Source: Planctomycetota bacterium (GTDB taxonomy: Bacteria; Planctomycetota; Phycisphaerae; Sedimentisphaerales; Anaerohalosphaeraceae). From it: a DNA stretch of 7,487 nucleotides. The stretch lies in contig JAGHBX010000563.1 in the NCBI GenBank assembly GCA_021160785.1, forward strand, positions 1 through 7,487, given 5' to 3'. Position numbers and translations under genes: made by a program. The notes under the pieces were generated by a model. That model was not told the origin of the DNA. It saw only the letters and a program-made list of their open reading frames with translations, and did no database searches. This document shows, piece by piece, positions 1 to 6,920 of the stretch (positions are counted from its first letter, which is position 1; the number at the start of each line of letters is the position of its first letter).

Positions 1-3000
1 GATCCACTCCGAAAGCGGGGAAAGCCAGACTTCCCCACCCAAAGCTTCCACCTTTCGGATAACATCCTCATGGCTGAACCGATTCAAACGGACAAATATC
101 TCACCGACAATTCCGATATGCGGTTTGGCGATCTTTCGATCTACCTCGACCGAATCGAATCTCTCCGCAGTGGATTCCATAAACCGGCAGAGCTCGACCT
201 CGCCGGCACGGGCGGCAATCAACTCCACCCACCCTTCGAGAGCTTCCTGGTATACTGCCTGCGCCTGGTCGCGGTTCTTTGCGAACGGCCGCACCCTCAA
301 CACAACTTTCTCCAACAGCCCCACTCCCACGACCCCCGTCCAGATACGTTTCATGAAAGCCGATTTGAAACGACTGTCAATGTTGCCCATCAACTCTTTA
401 TAGAAGTTGCTGTCCTGGTTTGGCGATATTACGGGAACATTTGCCGCGCCCGCATATTTCAATACCAGCTTCTGCATGGAGTGGTACATACCCATGCGAC
501 AGGGTCCGGACGCGGCCGGCATGAAAAAGGCCGCCTTGTCGGGATCAAAGCCCGGCTGTTTGACCACACTCAACATCTCTCCGACCGTTATTGTACAGGG
601 CAGACACTCTTTTCCCGTCATGTACTTGCGGCCGTACAACAGCGTCGACTCATCGGCGGTGGGCATGACTTCGGCATCCTGACCGTAAGCGCGAAAGGCT
701 GCGGCAAGACCGTACGAGCCGTCGCCCATATACGGGATATACAATTTGCGTTTGCCGGTGGAAGTTTTCGCAGCCGCTGCCGGAGGTGCTTGATGTTGAG
801 AGTCTCTATAGTGTTTGAGGCTCTCGAGAAATGCCTCGAGCCGCGTGATGACCCCCGCATCGGCGGAGTGTTCGTCAAGCTCCAACTGCAGGCAGGGCTT
901 TTGGCTCATCAGGTCCTTGAAGAACGTCTGGATAAACGAGTCCGGCCCGCAACTGAAGTTGGAAAGGTATATCGCAAAGAGCCGCCGGTCCCGTCGAATT
1001 ACCTCCCCTGCCCGGAGAATCTTCTGGCCGTAGGTCCAGTAAACCTCTTCGTGCAGGGACGGATCGGAAAGCGGCACATCTTCCAGATCCAGCATGTCCA
1101 TCGGCAGCAGCTTCATCCCGAGTTCGGCGAGCTTTCGAGGCAGTTGCAGATTGACACCCTCGTCGCAGCCGTTATACGGGCGAGAGATCAGGACAAACGC
1201 TTTTTCGCCTGACGGCAGTTTCGAAAGGACTTCGGCGCCTTTATCTGTCAATGCCTGTTGAAAAGCTTCCTGGTGCGTCATAGCCTGGGCAATAGCCTCA
1301 CGAATCCGACGCCCCGAGATGCCCAACTGCTTTGAGAGCTTTTTGAAAGTACTCAGCAGCGGCTTTTGCCCTTCTCCCAGGCGAAGCGGGACGGTCAGAA
1401 TCTTTGTCTTTTTGAGCCGTTCTCTAAAAGCGGTCCGGACTTGGTACGGAAACGACTGAATGTACGGACACAACTGGTTCTTCTTTGCACCCTGCGAGAC
1501 CGGCGTCATAGATACAACGCTCGGCAGAAAGATATAATCGACGCCCTTGTCAATCAGTTCGGCGACGTGTCCGTAAGCGACCTTCACCGGAAAACACGTC
1601 TGAGCGGTCGCACATTCGACCCCCCGGCGAATCGTCTTTTTGTCGCTTTTCTCAGACAGCACCACCCGGCAACCCAACGACTTGAAGAATCGCGAAAACA
1701 GCGGCAGGAGCTGCCACGATACCAGACACTGCGGAATGCCGATTGTCATCCCGGCGGCATGTTCAGAGTCGTCCGGTTTGTCCAGCCCGGCATGTTCGAG
1801 CAGCTTCTGGTAGCGATATGCAAACAGGTCCTCGCTGTCATCGGCGACGGTTTTCTTTTTCAGGTTATACCTGTCGCATCGCGAACCGTAGAACAGGGGT
1901 TCTGCGTCCGGCATCTTCACCCTCTTTATCTCACAGTCATTGGAACAATGACGACAGGTGAAAGAATCGACAGTGTACTCGGTGGAGATCAGATTATCGA
2001 AACCCTTGAATTTGCTCTCGACGGCGTGGCCGTTGCCGGCCTTGCACTGTTTCATGTGCTCGGCTGCGATCGACGCGGCGCCAAGGGCGCCGGTGACCTC
2101 GTGATGGTCCGGCACGATGATTTCTTTGCCCGTTATTTTTTCAAACGCCGCCCAGACCGCCTTGTTAAAAGCCGTTCCGCCCTGAAAACAGATATGGTTT
2201 CCGATCCTGCGCCTGCCCACCACCCGGTTGAGGTAATTGGCGACGATGGAATAGCTCAGACCCGCCACAAGATCGTCGGTCGATGCGCCCTGCTGCTGAT
2301 AGCTCAGCAGGTCGGATTCGATAAACACCGTGCATCGCTCGCCGAGTCTTATCGGCGAATCGCTCCCAAAAGCCAATTTGGCAAATTCATCCTTAATGTT
2401 GATGCTCAGCCGCTGGGCCTGCTCTTCCAGGAAAGAGCCCGTCCCCGCCGCACAGGCGTGATTCATCTCGAAATCCACCACCACGCCGTTTTCCAGCGAT
2501 ATATATTTGCTGTCCTGCCCGCCGATCTCGAAGATCGTGTCGACCTGGGGGCATACAATCGCCGCGCCCGCCGCCTGCGCCGTGATTTCGTTGATGACAA
2601 TATCGGCGCCGATAACGTCGCCGGTCAGATACCTGCCCGAACCGGTACTTGCCGCGCCTAATATCTTAACCTTCCCCCTTACCTTCTCGCCGGCAAGGCG
2701 CATACCCTTGCGAACCGCCTCTAAAGGATTTCCGGCCGTCATCAGGTATTCCTTGGCGAGCACGCGCCTCTCTTCGTCCATGATCACCACATTCGTGCTG
2801 ATCGAGCCCACGTCGATACCGATATACGCATCAATCGGCGCCGAATCCTCCAGCAGATGATGATGTACTTTGCTGATCGGTACGGGCAAGGCCGGCTTAC
2901 TCAAACGCTCTCTCCGGGGCGCCTCGTCCAGGGCGCTGCTTTTGGCGCCGAGATATTCGTCAATCTTCTTTTGGCATTGCACCATGTAGCCGGCTTCCAT

Positions 3001-3882
3001 GACTTTGTCCTTCGCTGTAATCGCTGCGCCCATTGCACCGGTGAAGAAATGATGTTCGGGAACAATGATCTGCCCCTCCGTCAGCTTCAGGACATTCTCA
3101 AAAGCCCTCACCACGCCGATGTTGGCCGCCACGCCGCCGGTGAATATGACCGGCTTGACAAATTCTCTGCCGCGACCGAGATTGCTCTTCAAATTCCGTG
3201 CAAGGGCAAGGCACAAACCCGCGATGATATCGCACATCGGTGTCGCCTGCTGCTGAAGATGAATCATATCGCTCTTGGCGAACACCGAACATCGACCTGC
3301 CATCCGCGGAACGTTTTCGCTCTGAAGCGCCATCTCGCCGAACTGCCCTTCGATATCGATACCCAATCGCTGGGCCTGCTGATCGAGAAACGATCCCGTG
3401 CCCGCCGCACAAACCGTATTCAAGGCAAAGTCTTTCAACGCAAGCTTTCCGCGCTGTGTCGACAGGAAAATCAATTTGCTGTCCTGGCCGCCCATATCGA
3501 TTATGGTGCACTGTTTGAGATTGCCGAACAATGCGCTGACCGCCGCGGCCTGGGCGGGAACCTCGTTTACAAAAGGAATCTCAATCAGTTCGGCAAGAAA
3601 ACGCCCCGCCGCCCCCGTCGCCGCTGCACAGACAATCGCCGCCGGGTCAATCTGACCGAGTAAATCCCGCAGTTGCGACTGCACGGTCTCGACCGGCTTG
3701 CCCATCGTCCGCCTGTAATCGCTAAAGACCACGGTCTGGCTGTCGTCGAAGACTATCACGTCGCTGCTCGTTGAGCCTACGTCTATGCCAAGATAGAGCC
3801 CTTTTGCAGTTTCGGAAGGTTTTCGCCGCTTATCGGTCAGGGAATGGGACGTTCTCGCTCCGTCATTTACCAACTCTTGCAT
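1..3882 (-). CDS. Acyl-CoA dehydratase activase-related protein: two BadF/BcrA-type ATPase domains fused to DUF2229 and HgdB-like regions (C-terminus outside window)
   Basis: The reading frame is open from 3882 to base 1 (1294 codons visible) with no frameshift. Two ASKHA-type activase domains lie in tandem. Domain 1 has GIDVGSTSS (32-40), IDMGGQDSK (128-136), CAAGTGSF (Cys158) and RCSVFAKS (Cys198). Domain 2 has GIDVGSIST (355-363), EIGGQDSK (452-459), CAAGTGSF (Cys477) and RCTVF (Cys517). In the HgdC activator family these two cysteines per subunit hold a [4Fe-4S] cluster shared across a dimer, so one chain may form its own pseudo-dimer. A Cys cluster follows (643, 646, 650, 669), then a DUF2229-like region (about 713-1020; ECATAQTCFPVK) and an HgdB-like region with Cys1093, Cys1096 and Cys1128. 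Members of this family couple ATP hydrolysis to low-potential electron transfer; those with double-cubane clusters reduce small molecules. The substrate here is unknown. The family usually runs to about 1400 residues, so roughly 100-150 are probably missing. The start at 3882 has GAGG six bases upstream; in-frame ATGs at 3885 and 3894 are alternatives. It follows the rhomboid gene by about 44 bases. Confidence 0.93.
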   Translation of the reverse strand, partial: MQELVNDGARTSHSLTDKRRKPSETAKGLYLGIDVGSTSSDVIVFDDSQTVVFSDYRRTMGKPVETVQSQLRDLLGQIDPAAIVCAAATGAAGRFLAELIEIPFVNEVPAQAAAVSALFGNLKQCTIIDMGGQDSKLIFLSTQRGKLALKDFALNTVCAAGTGSFLDQQAQRLGIDIEGQFGEMALQSENVPRMAGRCSVFAKSDMIHLQQQATPMCDIIAGLCLALARNLKSNLGRGREFVKPVIFTGGVAANIGVVRAFENVLKLTEGQIIVPEHHFFTGAMGAAITAKDKVMEAGYMVQCQKKIDEYLGAKSSALDEAPRRERLSKPALPVPISKVHHHLLEDSAPIDAYIGIDVGSISTNVVIMDEERRVLAKEYLMTAGNPLEAVRKGMRLAGEKVRGKVKILGAASTGSGRYLTGDVIGADIVINEITAQAAGAAIVCPQVDTIFEIGGQDSKYISLENGVVVDFEMNHACAAGTGSFLEEQAQRLSINIKDEFAKLAFGSDSPIRLGERCTVFIESDLLSYQQQGASTDDLVAGLSYSIVANYLNRVVGRRRIGNHICFQGGTAFNKAVWAAFEKITGKEIIVPDHHEVTGALGAASIAAEHMKQCKAGNGHAVESKFKGFDNLISTEYTVDSFTCRHCSNDCEIKRVKMPDAEPLFYGSRCDRYNLKKKTVADDSEDLFAYRYQKLLEHAGLDKPDDSEHAAGMTIGIPQCLVSWQLLPLFSRFFKSLGCRVVLSEKSDKKTIRRGVECATAQTCFPVKVAYGHVAELIDKGVDYIFLPSVVSMTPVSQGAKKNQLCPYIQSFPYQVRTAFRERLKKTKILTVPLRLGEGQKPLLSTFKKLSKQLGISGRRIREAIAQAMTHQEAFQQALTDKGAEVLSKLPSGEKAFVLISRPYNGCDEGVNLQLPRKLAELGMKLLPMDMLDLEDVPLSDPSLHEEVYWTYGQKILRAGEVIRRDRRLFAIYLSNFSCGPDSFIQTFFKDLMSQKPCLQLELDEHSADAGVITRLEAFLESLKHYRDSQHQAPPAAAAKTSTGKRKLYIPYMGDGSYGLAAAFRAYGQDAEVMPTADESTLLYGRKYMTGKECLPCTITVGEMLSVVKQPGFDPDKAAFFMPAASGPCRMGMYHSMQKLVLKYAGAANVPVISPNQDSNFYKELMGNIDSRFKSAFMKRIWTGVVGVGLLEKVVLRVRPFAKNRDQAQAVYQEALEGWVELIAARAGEVELCRFMESTAERFDSVEVDRKIAKPHIGIVGEIFVRLNRFSHEDVIRKVEALGGEVWLSPLSEWI

Positions 3883-3898
3883 CATATACCTCATAACT

Positions 3899-3920
3899 CT
3901 CGTTGAAAACTCATTGAAAA
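3899..3920. repeat. Tandem 11-bp direct repeat upstream of the activase gene
   Basis: CTCGTTGAAAA (3899-3909) is followed immediately by CTCATTGAAAA (3910-3920), 10 of 11 bases identical and exactly one helical turn apart. It fills most of the short gap between the rhomboid stop and the activase start. It could be a regulator site, an A-rich translation enhancer in the leader, or chance. No promoter is evident next to it. Confidence 0.5.
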
Positions 3921-3926
3921 ACAATC

Positions 3927-4571
3927 CTATGCGTTATGCAGTAAACAGTTTTTATAAAGTTTGTCAAGCCTGAACCGCACGACAACATGCTTGAATTTCG
4001 TCTGATTCAGTAGGGCATAGACCATACTTGCGCCCAAAAGCCCGCCGATATGTGATATTGCGATGGGTGTGCCCAACAGGTCGGGGTGCAAAAACTGCAG
4101 AAACATCCGGCCTGTGGCGGCCTCGAAGAGGCATTTGGCGGTCAGCAGACCCAATGAGATCATCCCGGCCCGTCGTGATGTCTTGTCCGAATCGCCGATC
4201 AGTTCAAACGCGCAGATCGCCATGAGCCCGTGCCCGATCCCCGACAAACCGCAGTATCCCGCCACGCTCATGCGCGGAAGAAGCGCCGCCACCGCCAACA
4301 TACTCCCAAGACCGGCGCCGGCGACATACAAAGTGCGTTTCAGCGAACGCCGCTCGCCAAGCTGTGTGTAGAGGATGAAAAAGGCCGCCCCGTCCAGGAG
4401 CAGATGGTACCACGACAAATGAACAAACGGATGGGTGAGGATGCGATACCATTGCCCCGCCATAACCTTCTCCGGCAGCAGAACCATCGACTCGGCATAT
4501 CCGCCGGCGATAACCGGTATATTCATGATCAGTATCACGACGGCATAAATTGTTATTTCCAGGCGTTTCAT
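3927..4571 (-). CDS. rrtA: Rhombosortase-type rhomboid family intramembrane serine protease
   Basis: This 214-residue polytopic membrane protein has rhomboid hallmarks. An N-terminal membrane helix (about 6-23) leads to the loop motif WYRILTHPFVHLSWYH (41-56). Further helices carry GLSG (108-111), with Ser110 the predicted nucleophile, followed by HG (114-115), and SHIGGLLG (173-180), with His174 the predicted base. The compact size, the 'W-R-x-x-T-x-x-F-x-H-x-x-x-x-H' loop and the GLSGxxHG context resemble rhombosortase more than GlpG or AarA types. Rhombosortases are the protease partners of GlyGly-CTERM proteins, and the gene just upstream encodes a protein with such a tail, which supports this subfamily. 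The start at 4571 has GGGAG (4585-4581) nine bases upstream. The gene ends TAG at 3927, and a basic tail follows the last helix. A generic rhomboid of unrelated specificity remains possible. Confidence 0.85.
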   Translation of the reverse strand: MKRLEITIYAVVILIMNIPVIAGGYAESMVLLPEKVMAGQWYRILTHPFVHLSWYHLLLDGAAFFILYTQLGERRSLKRTLYVAGAGLGSMLAVAALLPRMSVAGYCGLSGIGHGLMAICAFELIGDSDKTSRRAGMISLGLLTAKCLFEAATGRMFLQFLHPDLLGTPIAISHIGGLLGASMVYALLNQTKFKHVVVRFRLDKLYKNCLLHNA

Positions 4572-4591
4572 AATATCCGTCTCCCAAAGGT

Positions 4592-4622
4592 GCCGGCGGC
4601 GGCCTACGCAGCCGCCACCGGC
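4592..4622 (-). promoter_or_regulatory. Intercistronic GC-rich hairpin between the VIT and rhombosortase genes
   Basis: Two 12-base arms (4592-4603 and 4611-4622) with a 7-base loop pair along their full length. The one DNA mismatch (C4597/A4617) becomes a G-U wobble only in the minus-strand RNA, the strand on which the genes are transcribed. The stem ends about six bases before the rhombosortase Shine-Dalgarno (4585-4581). There is no long U-tract after it, so a full intrinsic terminator is unlikely. It may partly attenuate transcription, stabilise the upstream message or restrain translation of the protease. Confidence 0.6.
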
Positions 4623-4633
4623 GATCCGGAGGT

Positions 4634-6721
4634 TTATTTATGCTGACGCCTCTTGCGCTTCAGCCACACTGCAAGGGCAATAAACGCCGGCCCGACAGGA
4701 CCCGACCCGCCGCCAAAACCCGGCGAACGCTTGCCGTCGAACGCACCCTTGTTGCCCGACGGATTCGTCTTGTTCTGGTCCACACGGTAACTCTTCACGG
4801 GCTGACTGCGCCTCTGCTTTTGGGCCTGACGCTCTTTGTGGACGCGATCTGCATTCCTGCGATCGATCTGCTCATTCTCCATTTCCGCTTCCGAAATGAC
4901 AATCATCGACGTGTAATCAGTTACCAGCGAGTACTCTTCGCCAAGCCGGGTCACCTCTTTGACAAGTGGCGAATCCTCTCCCTTCTCACGAATCTCCTCC
5001 ATGATCTCGTCAATGCTCGAAAGAGCCCACAATCGTTCGAGTTCGGGGTTGTCCGTGTCTGTTTGGGGCAGATCGGCGGTGCATGTCCAACTGCGCGCCT
5101 CGCCGGAGATCTTCGCCTTGAGTTCCACTTCGACCTCGCCGGTCCCTTCGTATTGCCCGAACACAATCAGTTGCTGACCCTGGTAGAGACCGCCTGCCAT
5201 CTCCGGAGTGAGGTTCTTGACCTTCTCGCCGTGGAACTTCAGTTCGACATCGTGCATGTTCTCGAAGAGTATCTTGTTCTTGGCCTGAATAATTCGCCCG
5301 ATGATGTCGTCGCTGTCGGAAATGTTCATCGCAAAGCCGCCGGAATCCTTCGCCAGTCTGTCAAGCAGCGGACGGTTTGCGCTGTTGCCGATGACAAACG
5401 TGAAAAGCCGCACGTCATAGGTCTCCAGCAGCCGCAGAAAGTCCGCGTGCTGAGTGGGACCCACGTTAGCCACGCCGTCGGTTACAAGAACCACACCCGT
5501 CGTTCGGTCGTCGTCCAGACCGTGATAAGCCATCTTCAGCCCCGCAAAGAATGCCGTACTGCCGCCTGCCTGGATGGCTCCTATCTTGCTGAGCGTGCTT
5601 TGCACGTTGGCTGGCGTTGCGGTGATGTATCCGCCTGTAAAATCGCTCGCCGTCTGATTAAATGTTATAATCCGGAAGCGATCCTGGGGCGACATCTTGC
5701 CGATGACCCTGGAAACGCCCTTGACAAGTGTTGCGATTTTCCCGCCCCGCATACTGCCGGACACATCCAGAACAAACGTCCAGTCGACACCTTCCGATAT
5801 TCGCTGCAAGTCCGCAGCCGGTGTGACCACGACCATGAAAGTACCCGTCGATTCGGCAGCGGCGCGATACGGAATCAACTCCACCCTTGCGGGGACATCC
5901 TCGGCGAGACGATAATAGAAAACAATATCCCGCGTCAACGCATCACCTTCGGGAGAATCTAAACCCACCTTGTACACATCCCCGACTGTCGATTCGGTTT
6001 CGTCGTCGCTTTGGACTTTTTCGATCACGGCCTTTTCCTGATGAGCGGGGAGGCGAACCTCCGCGACCGGAAAAGCGGACTTCAAAATCAACTCGAAACG
6101 AAACGACTCGTATACCTTGTCATCCACCGACCAGAATGCGATTCTCTCTTCATCGACGCCTCCCTCGGCCAGAGGATAAACATAGCGGCCGATATTCGCA
6201 TCAATCTCGAGCGGCTGGTAGTAAACCACACGAACCCGCGTCTCGTCTTTGGCCCGCACCGGATACACCGAAACATCAAACGTTTTGTAATCGTCCTTTT
6301 CCGCTATCGCTGTATCGTTGCCTTTGGCCGCCTGATCTTCATACACCTTTCTTGCCCGTTCCTTTTCGAGCACCTCCCCCACAACTTCCTTGCCGTCGAT
6401 CCAGAGGCTCAGTTCCGAAAGACTCGCCTTCTCGGGAATCGGGAAGGAATAGACCGCCTCAAGGTCCGTCTCGCTGTCGTTGGCAAAGACCTGGTCTATC
6501 TCAGTCCGCGCAAAACCGTTGTTGATCGTTACACTGACATGGTGAGACTTCATAAAGACCGCCGACTCATCGCCGTTGACCGGTTTTAGCAGTCCCGCGC
6601 CAAAACACGTTCGGCCCGCCGTCAGCATGATTAAGACACCCATTACAACCTTCGCAATCGCCCCCGAGCCGCCCGCTGCCGCTCGAACATCCCCTTTTCT
6701 GTTTTTTTCCTGTTTCCCCAT
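4634..6721 (-). CDS. Secreted VIT and vWA domain protein with a GlyGly-CTERM-like C-terminal sorting signal
   Basis: This is a 695-residue protein. A basic n-region is followed by a hydrophobic core (about 20-38) with likely signal peptidase cleavage near CFGA (39-42). A VIT (inter-alpha-trypsin inhibitor N-terminal) domain covers about 45-175, including the conserved YSFPIPEKASLSEL and ARKVYED stretches. The vWA domain (about 313-480) has an intact metal site: DVSGS (319-323), GGST (386-389) and TDG (414-416). EEYSLVTDYTSMIVI (595-609) matches a conserved post-vWA motif of ITI-heavy-chain-like proteins. A basic, Gln-rich linker (about 615-665) leads to the tail: GFGGGSG (668-674), a hydrophobic run to about 687 and a KRKRRQHK end, the layout of GlyGly-CTERM. 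Proteins of this class usually mediate metal-dependent adhesion at the surface; related VIT proteins in marine proteobacteria are targets of a dedicated sortase. The start at 6721 is chosen because AAAGGAG lies seven bases upstream; an in-frame ATG at 6808 lies upstream of the sigma-54 promoter and cannot be used from it. Confidence 0.93.
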   Translation of the reverse strand: MGKQEKNRKGDVRAAAGGSGAIAKVVMGVLIMLTAGRTCFGAGLLKPVNGDESAVFMKSHHVSVTINNGFARTEIDQVFANDSETDLEAVYSFPIPEKASLSELSLWIDGKEVVGEVLEKERARKVYEDQAAKGNDTAIAEKDDYKTFDVSVYPVRAKDETRVRVVYYQPLEIDANIGRYVYPLAEGGVDEERIAFWSVDDKVYESFRFELILKSAFPVAEVRLPAHQEKAVIEKVQSDDETESTVGDVYKVGLDSPEGDALTRDIVFYYRLAEDVPARVELIPYRAAAESTGTFMVVVTPAADLQRISEGVDWTFVLDVSGSMRGGKIATLVKGVSRVIGKMSPQDRFRIITFNQTASDFTGGYITATPANVQSTLSKIGAIQAGGSTAFFAGLKMAYHGLDDDRTTGVVLVTDGVANVGPTQHADFLRLLETYDVRLFTFVIGNSANRPLLDRLAKDSGGFAMNISDSDDIIGRIIQAKNKILFENMHDVELKFHGEKVKNLTPEMAGGLYQGQQLIVFGQYEGTGEVEVELKAKISGEARSWTCTADLPQTDTDNPELERLWALSSIDEIMEEIREKGEDSPLVKEVTRLGEEYSLVTDYTSMIVISEAEMENEQIDRRNADRVHKERQAQKQRRSQPVKSYRVDQNKTNPSGNKGAFDGKRSPGFGGGSGPVGPAFIALAVWLKRKRRQHK

Positions 6722-6728
6722 TTTGTGT

Positions 6729-6735
6729 CTCCTTT
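6729..6735 (-). promoter_or_regulatory. Ribosome binding site deciding the VIT gene start
   Basis: AAAGGAG on the minus strand, seven bases before the ATG at 6721, is a near-perfect Shine-Dalgarno. It fixes the start here rather than at the upstream in-frame ATG at 6808 and puts the signal peptide close to the N-terminus. Confidence 0.85.
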
Positions 6736-6781
6736 CAAAAAGATTCCCAGTTAAACACAAACCAAACACCGAGAGGAGATT

Positions 6782-6798
6782 TAGCAATCTATGTGCCA
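6782..6798 (-). promoter_or_regulatory. Sigma-54 (RpoN) -24/-12 promoter of the VIT operon
   Basis: The minus strand reads TGGCAC-ATAGA-TTGCTA. This matches the sigma-54 consensus (TGGCAC-N5-TTGCW), with exactly ten bases between the invariant GG and GC. Transcription is predicted to start near 6773, giving a leader of about 50 bases before the VIT gene ATG at 6721. The neighbouring divergent gene appears to encode a sigma-54 activator, which independently supports the call. Confidence 0.88.
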
Positions 6799-6884
6799 GA
6801 AAAAACATTTCTCGTTAACATGCTGCAAACACAGGACTTAAGGCCAGGCAGCGAAAACGAGACACCTCCGGCAAACAAATCCGG

Positions 6885-6914
6885 TTGACATTTTATGTAC
6901 ATGTGATGTACATT
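6885..6914 (+). promoter_or_regulatory. Sigma-70-like promoter of the sigma-54 activator gene
   Basis: A consensus -35 TTGACA (6885-6890) is followed after 18 bases by TACATT (6909-6914), four of six matches to the -10 consensus. A start seven bases downstream would fall on or next to the ATG at 6921, so the mRNA may be leaderless; no Shine-Dalgarno is visible before the ATG. The 19-bp dyad at 6895-6913 fills the spacer and overlaps the -10. Confidence 0.6.
6895..6913. promoter_or_regulatory. Perfect 19-bp dyad, candidate operator and upstream activating sequence
   Basis: Two copies of the 8-bp palindrome ATGTACAT flank GTG, so the site is both an inverted repeat and a direct repeat with an 11-bp period. 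It lies inside the spacer and -10 of the activator promoter and centred about 131 bp upstream of the predicted sigma-54 transcription start. That distance is usual for a bEBP enhancer site. One site could therefore serve both activation of the VIT operon and autoregulation of the activator gene; which protein binds is inferred. Confidence 0.7.
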
Positions 6915-6920
6915 TTGTGT

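Noticed and set aside
70..2661. Long plus-strand open frames (70-1212 and 1366-2661) opposite the activase gene
   Set aside because: They are antisense shadows. The minus-strand frame encodes a continuous, motif-rich protein over the same bases, while the plus-strand translations show no recognisable domains and are rich in His/Arg/Leu, as expected for a complement of GC-rich codons.
4640..5962. Plus-strand open frame of 440 codons opposite the VIT gene
   Set aside because: It overlaps almost entirely with the well-supported VIT/vWA coding sequence, has no ribosome site or recognisable motif, and reads like a reverse-complement shadow.
6596..6610. Cys39 of the VIT protein as a lipoprotein attachment site
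   Set aside because: The preceding residues (AGRT) do not fit a lipobox, which needs small residues at -1 and -3; ordinary signal peptidase I cleavage near FGA is more likely.
6753..6769. AAACAC repeated at an 11-bp interval in the VIT leader
   Set aside because: The units are only six bases long in an A/C-rich stretch, so chance is sufficient.
6722..6808. Upstream in-frame start of the VIT gene at 6808
   Set aside because: It lies upstream of the sigma-54 element and would put the -24/-12 site inside the coding region; the strong AAAGGAG before 6721 gives a standard signal peptide.
6810..6862. Seven-base inverted repeat TCTCGTT / AACGAGA around a 39-base loop
   Set aside because: The arms are short, the loop is long and there is no conserved extension, so it is too weak to call an operator or hairpin.
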